NCBI GenBank assembly: GCA_035628505.1
Contig: DASPJR010000184.1
Span: forward strand, 26,193-90,192
Origin: DASPJR01 sp035628505
GTDB lineage: Bacteria; Planctomycetota; SZUA-567; H5-PLA8
Direction of reading: 5' to 3'
Length of the DNA stretch: 64,000 bases
Part shown: positions 16,406 through 24,004 of the stretch, in pieces
Layout of the letters: the number at the start of each line of letters is the position of its first letter
Position numbering within the stretch: the stretch's first letter is position 1
Notes under the pieces: model-generated
Seen by the model: only the letters and a program-made list of their open reading frames with translations
Told to the model about the DNA's origin: nothing
Database searches by the model: none
Program-made: the position numbers and the translations under genes

Positions 16406-18202
16406 TTACGCCTGCATCTTCTCAAACTCCCGCACCATCTCGCCCAGCACGTCCAGGCCGCCCTGCCAGAAGGCGGGATCTTTGATGTCAATGCCGACGC
16501 TCTGCATGAGTTCCTGCGGGGAGAGCGAGCCGCCTTTCTTGAGCAGCGTGACGTATTCCTCGGCAAAGCCGCCGCCTTTGCGCTTGTACTGCTGGAAGAG
16601 CGCCATCACGAGCAGTTCGCCGAAGGAATATGCGTAGACATAAAACGGCGAACCGATGAAATGCGGGATGTAGCTCCACCAGAGCTTGTGGTCTTCGCCC
16701 AGAACGACGCTGTCTGCGAACATCGATTGCTGCCGCTTCTGCCAATAATCGCCGAACTGCTCCGCGGTGAGCTCGCCCTTTTCGCGGCGATGCCGGTGGA
16801 TGTCCTGCTCGAAGCGGTACATCACCGATTGGCGGAAGATCGTCGCGAAGGCACCTTCGATCTTGTCGGCGTAGAGCGCCAGCCGGTCTTTGGCGGATGC
16901 GCGTTTCTGCAGTTTTTCAAACACCAGCATCTCGGCAAACGTCGAAGCGAGCTCGGCAAGCGGCAACGTGCCGTGAAAATTGAAATAACTCTGTCCCCGC
17001 GACAATGACGCGTGCACGCCATGACCCAGCTCGTGCGCAAGCGTGCTCACGTCGTCCATCTTGCCCAGGTAATTGACCATCACGTAAGGGTGCAGGTCGG
17101 GCGTGATGTACGAGCAGAATGCGCCGCCCCGCTTGCCGGGACGCACTTCGGCATCGATCCAGTTACCGGTGAAGAATTCCTCGGCGGTGCTCTTCACGAC
17201 CGGGGAGAATTCACCGAGGGCACCGAGAACGATGTCGCGGCCTTCATCCCAGGGAATGCGCTCGGCGGTGTCAAACAGCGGCGCGTAGCGGTCGTAGTGC
17301 GTGAGCTCCGGCAGATTCAGCAGCTTGCGTTTCAAACGGTAATAGCGCGCGACCATGACTGCATTTTTCTCGACGGCGCTAACAACCGTCTCGACAGTTT
17401 GATTATCCAGCTCGTTCGAGAGATGCCGTGATTCTTCAGGGGAGGTGTGCTTGCGCAGGCGGTCGCGCGTGGCTTTGTCCTGCAGTAGCGTGTTGAAAAT
17501 AAACGTGAGCACGCGGCCGTTCTCGCGCAGCCCGTTGGTGAAGCCTTCGCTGGCGCGGCGGCGAACCTCGCGGTCGGGGTTGCGCAGGCGCGCGAGCACT
17601 TCAGGCTGCGTGAGCTCTTCGATTGTGCCGTCGGCTTTCTGTACTTTGAACTTGGCGTTGGAGGTCACTTCAGTGAACAGCCGGCAGAACGCGCGCCCTC
17701 CGGTGTTCGAGAGCTCCTCCATGATCTTTTCTTCAGGCTCGCTCAGTGTATGGCTGCGGAAGGCTCGTGCCGTCGTGATGTAATGTCGGTATGGAGCCAG
17801 CCGCACGTCCGCCGTGAGGCGCGTCATAAGGGCTTCGTCGGCCGCGAGGAGCTCAAGTTCGAAGAACATCAATATGATGCTGAGCTCGGTGCCCTTCTCC
17901 TGCATTTTCTGCATGAAGGCGCCGATCTCCGGGTCTTTCGAATTGCAGGCAAACAGCAGGCCTGCGAAATTGCCGGGCTTGGCACTTTCCTGAGAGATCG
18001 ATTCATACTCAGCAATGGCATCGGCGAGCGTGGCGGCTGTAAGATCGGGTGAATTGATCCGGCCGCGGTACTTTTTTGCAAACTCTTCCGCCCGGCGCTT
18101 CTGCTCTGCGATGTTCTGTTCAATGCGCGGATCGTTGATGCCGCTGAACAGATCGCTCAGATTCCAATGTACTTTGGGAGATTCGAACGCTGCTGTGGTC
18201 AC
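16406..18202 (-). CDS. pepF: Oligoendopeptidase F, M3 family
   Basis: The 598-residue length is that of PepF. The thermolysin-like zinc site HELGHG lies near residues 389-394 (DVSTLAHELGHGVHASLSR), with the third ligand Glu in LASTFAEMLVFEKL some 30 residues later, and a YAYSFGELLVMALF segment near the end. These cytoplasmic enzymes degrade short peptides. The start is a GTG; GAGGAA (18211-18216) is separated from it by a run of exactly eight C on the coding strand, so spacing could change by slippage. The gene is not part of the adjacent operon. Confidence 0.92.
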   Translation of the reverse strand: MTTAAFESPKVHWNLSDLFSGINDPRIEQNIAEQKRRAEEFAKKYRGRINSPDLTAATLADAIAEYESISQESAKPGNFAGLLFACNSKDPEIGAFMQKMQEKGTELSIILMFFELELLAADEALMTRLTADVRLAPYRHYITTARAFRSHTLSEPEEKIMEELSNTGGRAFCRLFTEVTSNAKFKVQKADGTIEELTQPEVLARLRNPDREVRRRASEGFTNGLRENGRVLTFIFNTLLQDKATRDRLRKHTSPEESRHLSNELDNQTVETVVSAVEKNAVMVARYYRLKRKLLNLPELTHYDRYAPLFDTAERIPWDEGRDIVLGALGEFSPVVKSTAEEFFTGNWIDAEVRPGKRGGAFCSYITPDLHPYVMVNYLGKMDDVSTLAHELGHGVHASLSRGQSYFNFHGTLPLAELASTFAEMLVFEKLQKRASAKDRLALYADKIEGAFATIFRQSVMYRFEQDIHRHRREKGELTAEQFGDYWQKRQQSMFADSVVLGEDHKLWWSYIPHFIGSPFYVYAYSFGELLVMALFQQYKRKGGGFAEEYVTLLKKGGSLSPQELMQSVGIDIKDPAFWQGGLDVLGEMVREFEKMQA

Positions 18203-18210
18203 GGGGGGGG
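18203..18210 (-). repeat. Homopolymer C8 tract between ribosome site and pepF start
   Basis: Eight G on the plus strand (eight C on the coding strand) fill the whole gap between GAGGAA and the GTG start of the peptidase. A one-base gain or loss would alter translation efficiency without changing the protein. Confidence 0.6.
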
Positions 18211-18284
18211 TTCCTCGCTGGGTTCGGACTGCGAATCAATACTGCTTCGCAAGCTAACACGAGGCCGCACGGCAGACAACGTGC

Positions 18285-19214
18285 TTAGAAAAGACGAATG
18301 ATCGCATAAGCGCCGTTGCCAAACAGCGCGAGCAGAGGGACCAGGGTGACCATCAGCGCGCCGCGCGAATTGTCGCTCTCGATCTGGCCATCGGCAGTCA
18401 CCCGGAACGAGCCGGGCAAGCCGTCAATCACCACCGCGCGCGTTGGATCGGCCGGATCGTAGACGATTTTTTCGCCGGCCTCGTCCTGCAGCCTTTGCGT
18501 CTCATGCGTCTTCGCAACCGCTTCGTATGTGCGGCCATCGGCAGCGTTAAACTCGAAGGTGAGCTTATACACCGTCTGCTTGTTCACACTCGAGCTTGTA
18601 GGCTCCTTGGCCTTCAATACGCCTGTGGCAACAATGCCATTCTCGAGGAGGCGCCGCGCTTTGCGGCCGGTAAGCCATCCGGGAACAAGGAAGGCGAGCC
18701 CAACCAATGGAAAGAGCAGCGTCACGCCGGCCGCGGCTGAAAAAACCCGGCTGCGATAACCAGAGATGCGGCTGATGCGCGGATCAGACGCAGCGTACTC
18801 GACAGTTACCGGCGCACCGGCGTCGTGCGATCTGCCCACCGCGTACGAGCAGCCCTGGTATGTGTTCTTGCCTTCTTTGAAGGTGTAGTGAATGGCCCAG
18901 ATCGGCGTTCCCTTGCGGTGCTTGGATCCGCCCTCGCTCGCGCTTGACTTTTCGCTGCTGGTGACAACACCCTGGCAGGTCTTCAGCGGCCCGCGGAAGG
19001 AGAACCACGACATCGCTTCACAGTTGATCACGAAGATCCAGAATAAGATTGAGCCGAAGGCGAAGAAAAACCAGCCCATTTGATTGAGCATGCCACCGAA
19101 AGTTATATGACAACGCACCGGCAAGGGTACGCGTCGCGGGGGCGGCGCAAGATTATCGATGTTTGGATGGCTCACCCGGCGGATCTCCTCTTTCGCCTCG
19201 ATATCGTTGCTCAA
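18285..19214 (-). CDS. DUF3592-domain membrane protein
   Basis: The 309-residue protein has a helix near residues 45-65 (GWFFFAFGSILFWIFV), an extracytoplasmic strand domain, a second hydrophobic stretch at about 160-185, then another strand domain and a final helix. The pattern CQGVVTSSE...YQGCSYAVGRS..VTVEYAASDPRISRISG matches DUF3592, and the second half, GVLKAKEPTSS to EKIVYDPADPTRAVV, is a second copy of the same type. Function is unknown. Start is TTG 19214, preceded by GAGAGAG; no better start is visible. No partner gene is adjacent. Confidence 0.78.
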   Translation of the reverse strand: MSNDIEAKEEIRRVSHPNIDNLAPPPRRVPLPVRCHITFGGMLNQMGWFFFAFGSILFWIFVINCEAMSWFSFRGPLKTCQGVVTSSEKSSASEGGSKHRKGTPIWAIHYTFKEGKNTYQGCSYAVGRSHDAGAPVTVEYAASDPRISRISGYRSRVFSAAAGVTLLFPLVGLAFLVPGWLTGRKARRLLENGIVATGVLKAKEPTSSSVNKQTVYKLTFEFNAADGRTYEAVAKTHETQRLQDEAGEKIVYDPADPTRAVVIDGLPGSFRVTADGQIESDNSRGALMVTLVPLLALFGNGAYAIIRLF

Positions 19215-19364
19215 TGTACTCTCTCATCAGTCCAGCGGTAATTACAAAAACAGTCCACTTTTGGAATTGAAGCTCTCAAACGCACAAAGCTTGGCGTGCG
19301 CTTTGTGTCTCCGACATCTGGTTTTGCGGATGTCCGCACGTGAGGCTTGATGAAAGGAGGACGC

Positions 19365-19748
19365 ATGAGATTTATTCCCACGCGCGTCCACGGCGTTCTG
19401 GATTACATCATGGGATTGGCCCTGATGGCGGCACCGTGGCTTTTCAGGTTTAACAACAATGGTCCGGAGATGTGGATTCCAGTCGGACTTGGCGCATTCG
19501 TGATCTTGTACAGCCTGATTACGGATTACGAATGGGGCGTCGCTCAGGGCATCTCCATGCCGGCGCATCTGTGGCTCGACGGGCTGGGCGGTTTGTTCCT
19601 GGCCGCGTCGCCGTGGCTGTTCGGCTTTGAAGATCGCGTCTATCTGCCGCACCTGATTTTCGGGCTCGGCGAGTTCGCGGCCGCGATGCTGACGCAGACG
19701 GTGCCGACGCGGCACCCGCGCTTCAGCTTCCGTGAGCGCCATGTCTGA
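19365..19748 (+). CDS. SPW-repeat membrane protein
   Basis: ATG 19365 has AAAGGAGG ten bases upstream, so the 127-residue form is chosen. Two matching halves each carry the SPW motif: DYIMGLALMAAPWLF and WLDGLGGLFLAASPWLFGF, with four membrane helices in all. Proteins with SPW repeats are small inner-membrane proteins of unknown function, and some are stress-induced. A strong terminator follows at 19774, so this is a single-gene transcript. Confidence 0.85.
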   Translation: MRFIPTRVHGVLDYIMGLALMAAPWLFRFNNNGPEMWIPVGLGAFVILYSLITDYEWGVAQGISMPAHLWLDGLGGLFLAASPWLFGFEDRVYLPHLIFGLGEFAAAMLTQTVPTRHPRFSFRERHV

Positions 19749-19773
19749 AGCCTTTGAAGTTAAAAAGCTCAGA

Positions 19774-19803
19774 AGCGCCGCCTGCAAGTGGGCGGCGTTT
19801 TTA
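19774..19803 (+). terminator. Intrinsic terminator after SPW gene
   Basis: AGCGCCGCC TGCAAGTG GGCGGCGT forms a perfect 7-base GC stem (CGCCGCC/GGCGGCG, 19776-19797) followed by TTTTTATT. Confidence 0.85.
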
Positions 19804-19858
19804 TTCGCAAGGCACCCTGCTTGCGCTTTTGTCCGGCGTACTTTCGAGGAGTTCTTCG

Positions 19859-20983
19859 ATGAATCCTGATCACGTGAAAGCTTCTGGAAAAATCCGCTAC
19901 GCAGTCGTCGGTCTGGGTCATATCGCTCAAGCCGCGGTGCTGCCCGCGTTTGAACACGCTTCAGAAAACTCTGTCCTGGCCGCACTTGTCTCGGATGATC
20001 CGATTAAGCTGCAGGAACTTGGCACGCGCTATAACGTTCCGAATACATACATGTATGCGCAATACGATGAGATGCTGCGCAGCGGCAATGTGGATGCCGT
20101 CTACATCGCACTTCCCAATCATCTGCACCGCCAGTACACCGAGCGCGCGGCGCGTGCCGGGGTTCATGTTCTTTGCGAGAAACCCATGGCCGTTACGGTT
20201 CCCGATTGCGAAGCCATGATCCGCGCCGCCCGCGAAGGCAACGTCAAGCTGATGATCGCCTACCGACTGCATTTCGAGGAAGCGAATCTCAGCGCCATCG
20301 AGCTGTGCGAATCCGGAAAACTCGGCGACGTCAAGCTGTTCAACTCCGCGTTCACCATGCAGGTGGCCGACCGTAATATCCGGCTTTCCCGTGAGATGGG
20401 AGGGGGCCCCATTTACGACATAGGCATCTACTGCATCAACGCCGCGCGCTATATTTTTCGGGATGAACCCACGGAGGTTTTCGCGTTCCTCGGCAATACT
20501 GGAGACCCGCGTTTTAGGGATGTCGAGGAACAGGCGGCCGTGTGCCTTTACTTCCCGCATGGGCGCGTAGCGTCGTTCGAAGTCAGCTTCGGCGCGGCGC
20601 CGATGGCGCGTTATGACGTGATCGGAACGCGCGGCACCCTCAGCATGCTGCAGGCATATGAATACGAATCACCGATTACACAATTTGTCACCATAGAAGG
20701 AAAATCGTCGGCACGCGAGTTCCACAAGCGCGATCAGTTCGCACCAGAACTGATCTATTTTTCGAATTGCATCCTGCAGAACAAAGAGCCCGAGCCGGAT
20801 GGCTACGAAGGCCTGGCAGACGTCCGGATCATCGAAGGCATCTTTGAATCTGCACGCAGCACGAAATCAGCGCTGATCGATCCGCTGCAGCTGCGGTCAC
20901 GGCCCAGCCTGGCGCAGCAGATCAAGAGGCCGGCTGTCAGCGAGCCGGAACTGGTTCACGCCTTTCCACCGTCGAAAGATTGA
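19859..20983 (+). CDS. Gfo/Idh/MocA-family oxidoreductase
   Basis: ATG 19859 follows GAGGAG and trims 35 spurious residues. The 374-residue protein opens with a Rossmann fold, YAVVGLGHIAQAAVLPA, then DAVYIALPNHLH and the family signature CEKPMAV near residue 107. A YDIGIYCINAARYIF segment in the C-terminal domain carries the catalytic Asp and substrate residues. These NAD(P)-dependent enzymes oxidise or reduce sugars and inositols; the glucose-fructose oxidoreductase subgroup is the closest in style. The substrate is not identifiable. It is preceded by the SPW terminator and is probably transcribed alone. Confidence 0.9.
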   Translation: MNPDHVKASGKIRYAVVGLGHIAQAAVLPAFEHASENSVLAALVSDDPIKLQELGTRYNVPNTYMYAQYDEMLRSGNVDAVYIALPNHLHRQYTERAARAGVHVLCEKPMAVTVPDCEAMIRAAREGNVKLMIAYRLHFEEANLSAIELCESGKLGDVKLFNSAFTMQVADRNIRLSREMGGGPIYDIGIYCINAARYIFRDEPTEVFAFLGNTGDPRFRDVEEQAAVCLYFPHGRVASFEVSFGAAPMARYDVIGTRGTLSMLQAYEYESPITQFVTIEGKSSAREFHKRDQFAPELIYFSNCILQNKEPEPDGYEGLADVRIIEGIFESARSTKSALIDPLQLRSRPSLAQQIKRPAVSEPELVHAFPPSKD

Positions 20984-21010
20984 CGCTCCTCGCCTCAACT
21001 TGCCAAAGGT

Positions 21011-21036
21011 GACTGCGCGTGTTACAGCGCGCAGTC
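21011..21036 (+). promoter_or_regulatory. Hairpin immediately before a start codon
   Basis: GACTGCGCG-N8-CGCGCAGTC is a perfect 9-base inverted repeat ending at the base before ATG 21037. It may terminate the upstream oxidoreductase transcript or block the ribosome site of the hydrolase gene. No T-run follows. Confidence 0.5.
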
Positions 21037-21933
21037 ATGCCCCAGACACATGCCGCACTTGAGCTTCCGGCGATTCCCAGCCTCGATCGTTCACACCTGC
21101 GGCTTGAACCGTGCCGCGCGCCCAGCTTCAGCAGCGTGGGCGCGCTCGTTCCCGCCGCGCAGCCCTATCTCTGTGCAGATCCGAATGCTCCGGCGTTGCT
21201 GATGATTCCGGGACTCGGCGTCGACGGTCTTAGCTTCATCCGGCAGCTTCCGCTGGGTGCGCTGAGTTCTCTTTATTTTCTGCAGACTCCCAATCATGGC
21301 TGCGAAGGTGAGCGTGGATTGCATGCATACGCGCGCTTTGCCGAAGAGTTCATTCTTGATCACCGTCTTGATCAGAGGCCCGGCGGGCTGGTGCTAGGCG
21401 GGGCGTCGATGGGCGGCGCCGTTTCGCTCGCCGTGGCAATCCGCGGACGCGTGAAACTGCGGGGACTGGTGCTGATCGGCACGTTCGGATCGGCCAGGCA
21501 CCTGCCACTTTTTCAGCGTGTTCTGGCGCCGCTTGCGTATGTGATTCCGATGGGGTTTTTCCGTAAGGCAGTGTGGCTGCTTGCCGGTCGTACCGGGCTG
21601 CGGCGCTGCAGCCGGGAAGAAGGCGAGTGGATGGCGAGCCCGCTTGTCTCTCGCTCACTGAGGTATTACGGACGTGCCGTCATGGCGCTGACGCGGCAGG
21701 AGCAAATCGAAGCCGCAGGCAAAATCGCTGTGCCCGCGCTGGTGCTTCATGGAGAAAGAGATCCGGTGCTGCCGCTGGCCGCGGGAGTCGAGCTGGCTGA
21801 AACGCTGCCGCGTGCGACGCTGCTGAAGATCACCGGCGCGGGACACTCGCCTTTTTTCTCACACGCGCCGGAAGTCAATGCGGCTATTGCGCGCTTTCTG
21901 CGGGAGCTTCCGCAGCTGGAATGCGGTCCTTGA
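21037..21933 (+). CDS. Alpha/beta hydrolase
   Basis: The 298-residue protein has an oxyanion-strand segment PALLMIPGLGVDG, the nucleophile elbow LGGASMGGAV (Ser near residue 123), the acid loop LVLHGERDPVLP and the histidine GAGHSPFF near residue 275, which complete the alpha/beta hydrolase triad. A cap helix region lies around 155-205. The substrate is unknown. ATG 21037 is used; GTG 21019 in the same frame is possible, but lies in a hairpin. The last 50 bases overlap the convergent gene ending at 21884. Confidence 0.83.
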   Translation: MPQTHAALELPAIPSLDRSHLRLEPCRAPSFSSVGALVPAAQPYLCADPNAPALLMIPGLGVDGLSFIRQLPLGALSSLYFLQTPNHGCEGERGLHAYARFAEEFILDHRLDQRPGGLVLGGASMGGAVSLAVAIRGRVKLRGLVLIGTFGSARHLPLFQRVLAPLAYVIPMGFFRKAVWLLAGRTGLRRCSREEGEWMASPLVSRSLRYYGRAVMALTRQEQIEAAGKIAVPALVLHGERDPVLPLAAGVELAETLPRATLLKITGAGHSPFFSHAPEVNAAIARFLRELPQLECGP

Positions 21934-22390
21934 GATCCAGCACCTGCTCAATCCGCGTATGCAGCGGGTGCAGATGGGGCATCGGCCCGCGCGTCACGAG
22001 CACACGTGCGCCGTTTTCCAGCAGCAGGCAAAGCATGCCGTCCTTGCCCTGGCTTGAGAAGCTGGTGACGAATTTTACATCTGAGTACCGGTAAACAGCC
22101 GATGTGCGCCAGCCCTGAAGGATGTGTATTTCACGACGCTCGTGATGGAAGATCACACGGCGCTGGGAAAAGATCATCAGCACGCCGCCCGATCCGAAAG
22201 TGAGCGTGTACATCGCCGCCTGCACCAGCAATTCTGGCGGCACCGTCCATTCCAGTTTTTCGACCATTGAGATCAGCGGCAACGTGATGGTAATCAGCCC
22301 AATGCCACAGAAGAAAAGGCCCAGGCACTCAACAAAGCGGCCTGGGCCAATGGCAAGGAGCTCGCGCGTATCCCGCTGAATTGTAAGCAT
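21884..22390 (-). CDS. Small membrane protein with PH-like C-terminal domain
   Basis: The 168-residue product has two membrane helices (about residues 22-45 and 55-75: CLGLFFCGIGLITITLPLIS and YTLTFGSGGVLMIF) followed by a strand-rich soluble part, HHERREIHILQGW, YRYSDVKFVTSF and MLCLLLENGARVLVTRG, that resembles bacterial PH domains. It overlaps the alpha/beta hydrolase gene by 50 bases tail to tail. It starts 19 bases after the gene ending at 22410, so the two membrane proteins form one operon. Function unknown. Confidence 0.75.
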   Translation of the reverse strand: MLTIQRDTRELLAIGPGRFVECLGLFFCGIGLITITLPLISMVEKLEWTVPPELLVQAAMYTLTFGSGGVLMIFSQRRVIFHHERREIHILQGWRTSAVYRYSDVKFVTSFSSQGKDGMLCLLLENGARVLVTRGPMPHLHPLHTRIEQVLDLKDRIPAAEAPAESAQ

Positions 22391-22409
22391 AGTTCAGCCA
22401 AAAACCGGA

Positions 22410-22757
22410 TCAGACAGCAAGCTGAGGTTCCTCGGAACCGAATCCGAGCAGCGGATAAAAAATAAAGCCCAGGAACAGCAGGCCGAAGGCGTAGCCGGTT
22501 CCTTTCCCGTAGGCAGTAGCCACCTTTTCGGAGAGCAGGTAGTAAAGGTAAAGCCAATAAAGGCTGATTATGGGCAAAAATGCAAGCACGATCAGCCACA
22601 TCGGCTTATTGATCACCTTCAAAACGAAAATCATGTTCAGTATCGGAACAAAGATCCACCATGCATCGTCGTAGCCCATACGCGAAAAGGTCTTGTACAT
22701 TCCCACGGCAACACCGATTACCAGCACGACAAAGAACAGGAAAAAGATATTGTCCAC
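22410..22757 (-). CDS. DUF5684-like small membrane protein
   Basis: GTG 22757 follows a perfect GAGGAGG and is clearly better than the ATG-like start at 22850. The 115-residue protein has four hydrophobic segments, with the pattern MGYDDAWWIFVPILNMIFVLKVINKPMWL split by a short loop, the style of the DUF5684 / signal-peptidase-associated small membrane family. No catalytic residue is visible. Cotranscribed with the PH-like membrane protein downstream. Confidence 0.75.
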   Translation of the reverse strand: MDNIFFLFFVVLVIGVAVGMYKTFSRMGYDDAWWIFVPILNMIFVLKVINKPMWLIVLAFLPIISLYWLYLYYLLSEKVATAYGKGTGYAFGLLFLGFIFYPLLGFGSEEPQLAV

Positions 22758-22826
22758 GTGATCCTCCTCGGCGGCGCAGTGCGCCCCACGGTGATGTTTG
22801 CTGTATAGGAAACGTGGCGTGTAGGT

Positions 22827-22832
22827 TATAAT
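22827..22832 (+). promoter_or_regulatory. Possible -10 element for the MEKHLA gene
   Basis: A perfect TATAAT lies 44 bases before ATG 22876. The -35 position has no convincing match, so only the -10 is called. Confidence 0.3.
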
Positions 22833-22875
22833 TTCCCGTGGTAATATCAATAGACATCTTTGTGGACTCTACCGT

Positions 22876-23361
22876 ATGACACAATACCCGGACCCTTGCC
22901 GCCCCGACATTGTCCTTCACACGCAGCGCCTGTTGAACAGCTTTCGCCGCTGGACTGGCCGCGAGCTGCTGCCGCGAAGCGGCTCGCCGGAAGACCAGTC
23001 GCGCGCGCTCTTCCAGGCGCCGTTCGTCGTGGTCTCCGACGGTACGCAGCCCGATCCGATCCTCAACTATGGCAACGCGGCAGCGCTGGAACTCTGGCAG
23101 ATGAGCTTCGAGCAGCTCACGAGCATCCCCTCGCGCCAGACGGCTGAGCCCGTCCACCAGGCCGAGCGTGCGCGGCTGATGGCGGAAGTCACACGCAATG
23201 GCTTCATCGCAGATTACAAAGGAATCCGCATCGCCAGCACCGGGCGGCGCTTCGCCATTGAGCGCGCCATCGTCTGGATCGTTACGGACGAGCAGCAGCA
23301 GATCATCGGCAAGGCCGCAACCTTCGACGCCTGGACGTTCCTCGACGAGAAAAAGAAATAG
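22876..23361 (+). CDS. MEKHLA-domain (PAS-like) protein
   Basis: The 161-residue protein matches the MEKHLA domain, a PAS-related ligand-sensing module: FVVVSDGTQPDPILNYGNAAALELW and the characteristic TSIPSRQTAEPVHQAERARL segment, then YKGIRIASTGRRFAIERA. In plants this domain ends HD-ZIP regulators; in bacteria it occurs alone and its ligand is unknown. Start is ATG 22876, with a weak ribosome site. It precedes the sigma factor gene by 79 bases on the same strand, which is a hint but not proof of a link. Confidence 0.87.
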   Translation: MTQYPDPCRPDIVLHTQRLLNSFRRWTGRELLPRSGSPEDQSRALFQAPFVVVSDGTQPDPILNYGNAAALELWQMSFEQLTSIPSRQTAEPVHQAERARLMAEVTRNGFIADYKGIRIASTGRRFAIERAIVWIVTDEQQQIIGKAATFDAWTFLDEKKK

Positions 23362-23440
23362 CAGATTTCTCCGGACGCCCGCGCTTCTTGTTTGTTCTTA
23401 GTGCCGGATACAGAAGGTACGAACAGCATCAGGATACCTT

Positions 23441-24004
23441 ATGCAGAGCCCGGCCGCTGTGCGCGAAAGCCCCCTTACCCGTCAAACGGCTGCAGCAGAA
23501 AGCGACCGCACCTGGCCCGGCACGGAAACTCTCTTCGACGCGCTCAGCCCGAAACTGCTTTTCTATCTGCGCGGCCTTACCGGGGACGATTTGCTGGCAG
23601 AAGATCTGCTGCAGGACCTGTTCGTTTCACTACTGAAAAACGAACGCGAGCGCGGCCAGCAGCCGCTCTCAGCCGGGTATGCCTTCCGCGCCGCGCGCAA
23701 CGCTGCCATCAATGCGCGCAACACCGCCGCGCGGCAGCAGCGCATCACACAGGACTGGCAGCGCTGGCGAAGCGCGCTGATGCCTGTGGGAAACAACCCG
23801 GACGAGCGCGAGGAATTTGAGCGGCTTTCGCAGGCGCTTGAATCGATTCCCGACGAGCAGCGCGAAATCGTGCTGCTGCGCACGCATGGCGATTTGAGCT
23901 TCGCGCAGATCGCGGCGGTGCTGGAGCGGCCCAAGTCGAGCGTCGCAGACAGCTACTCCGCCGCGCTTGCGCAGCTCAGAAAATTTCTGGAGAAGGACGC
24001 ATGA
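23441..24004 (+). CDS. ECF-type RNA polymerase sigma factor
   Basis: The 187-residue protein has sigma region 2 at about 30-100 (LSPKLLFYLRGLTGDDLLAE, LLQDLFVSLL, AFRAARNAAINARN) and region 4 at about 125-180 (LSQALESIPDEQREIVLLR, FAQIAAVLERPKSSVADSYS). The region 4 helix-turn-helix is complete. It ends in a four-base ATGA overlap with the membrane-anchored protein at 24001, the usual place of an anti-sigma factor. The target promoters are not known; no obvious repeated upstream sequence was seen. Confidence 0.9.
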   Translation: MQSPAAVRESPLTRQTAAAESDRTWPGTETLFDALSPKLLFYLRGLTGDDLLAEDLLQDLFVSLLKNERERGQQPLSAGYAFRAARNAAINARNTAARQQRITQDWQRWRSALMPVGNNPDEREEFERLSQALESIPDEQREIVLLRTHGDLSFAQIAAVLERPKSSVADSYSAALAQLRKFLEKDA

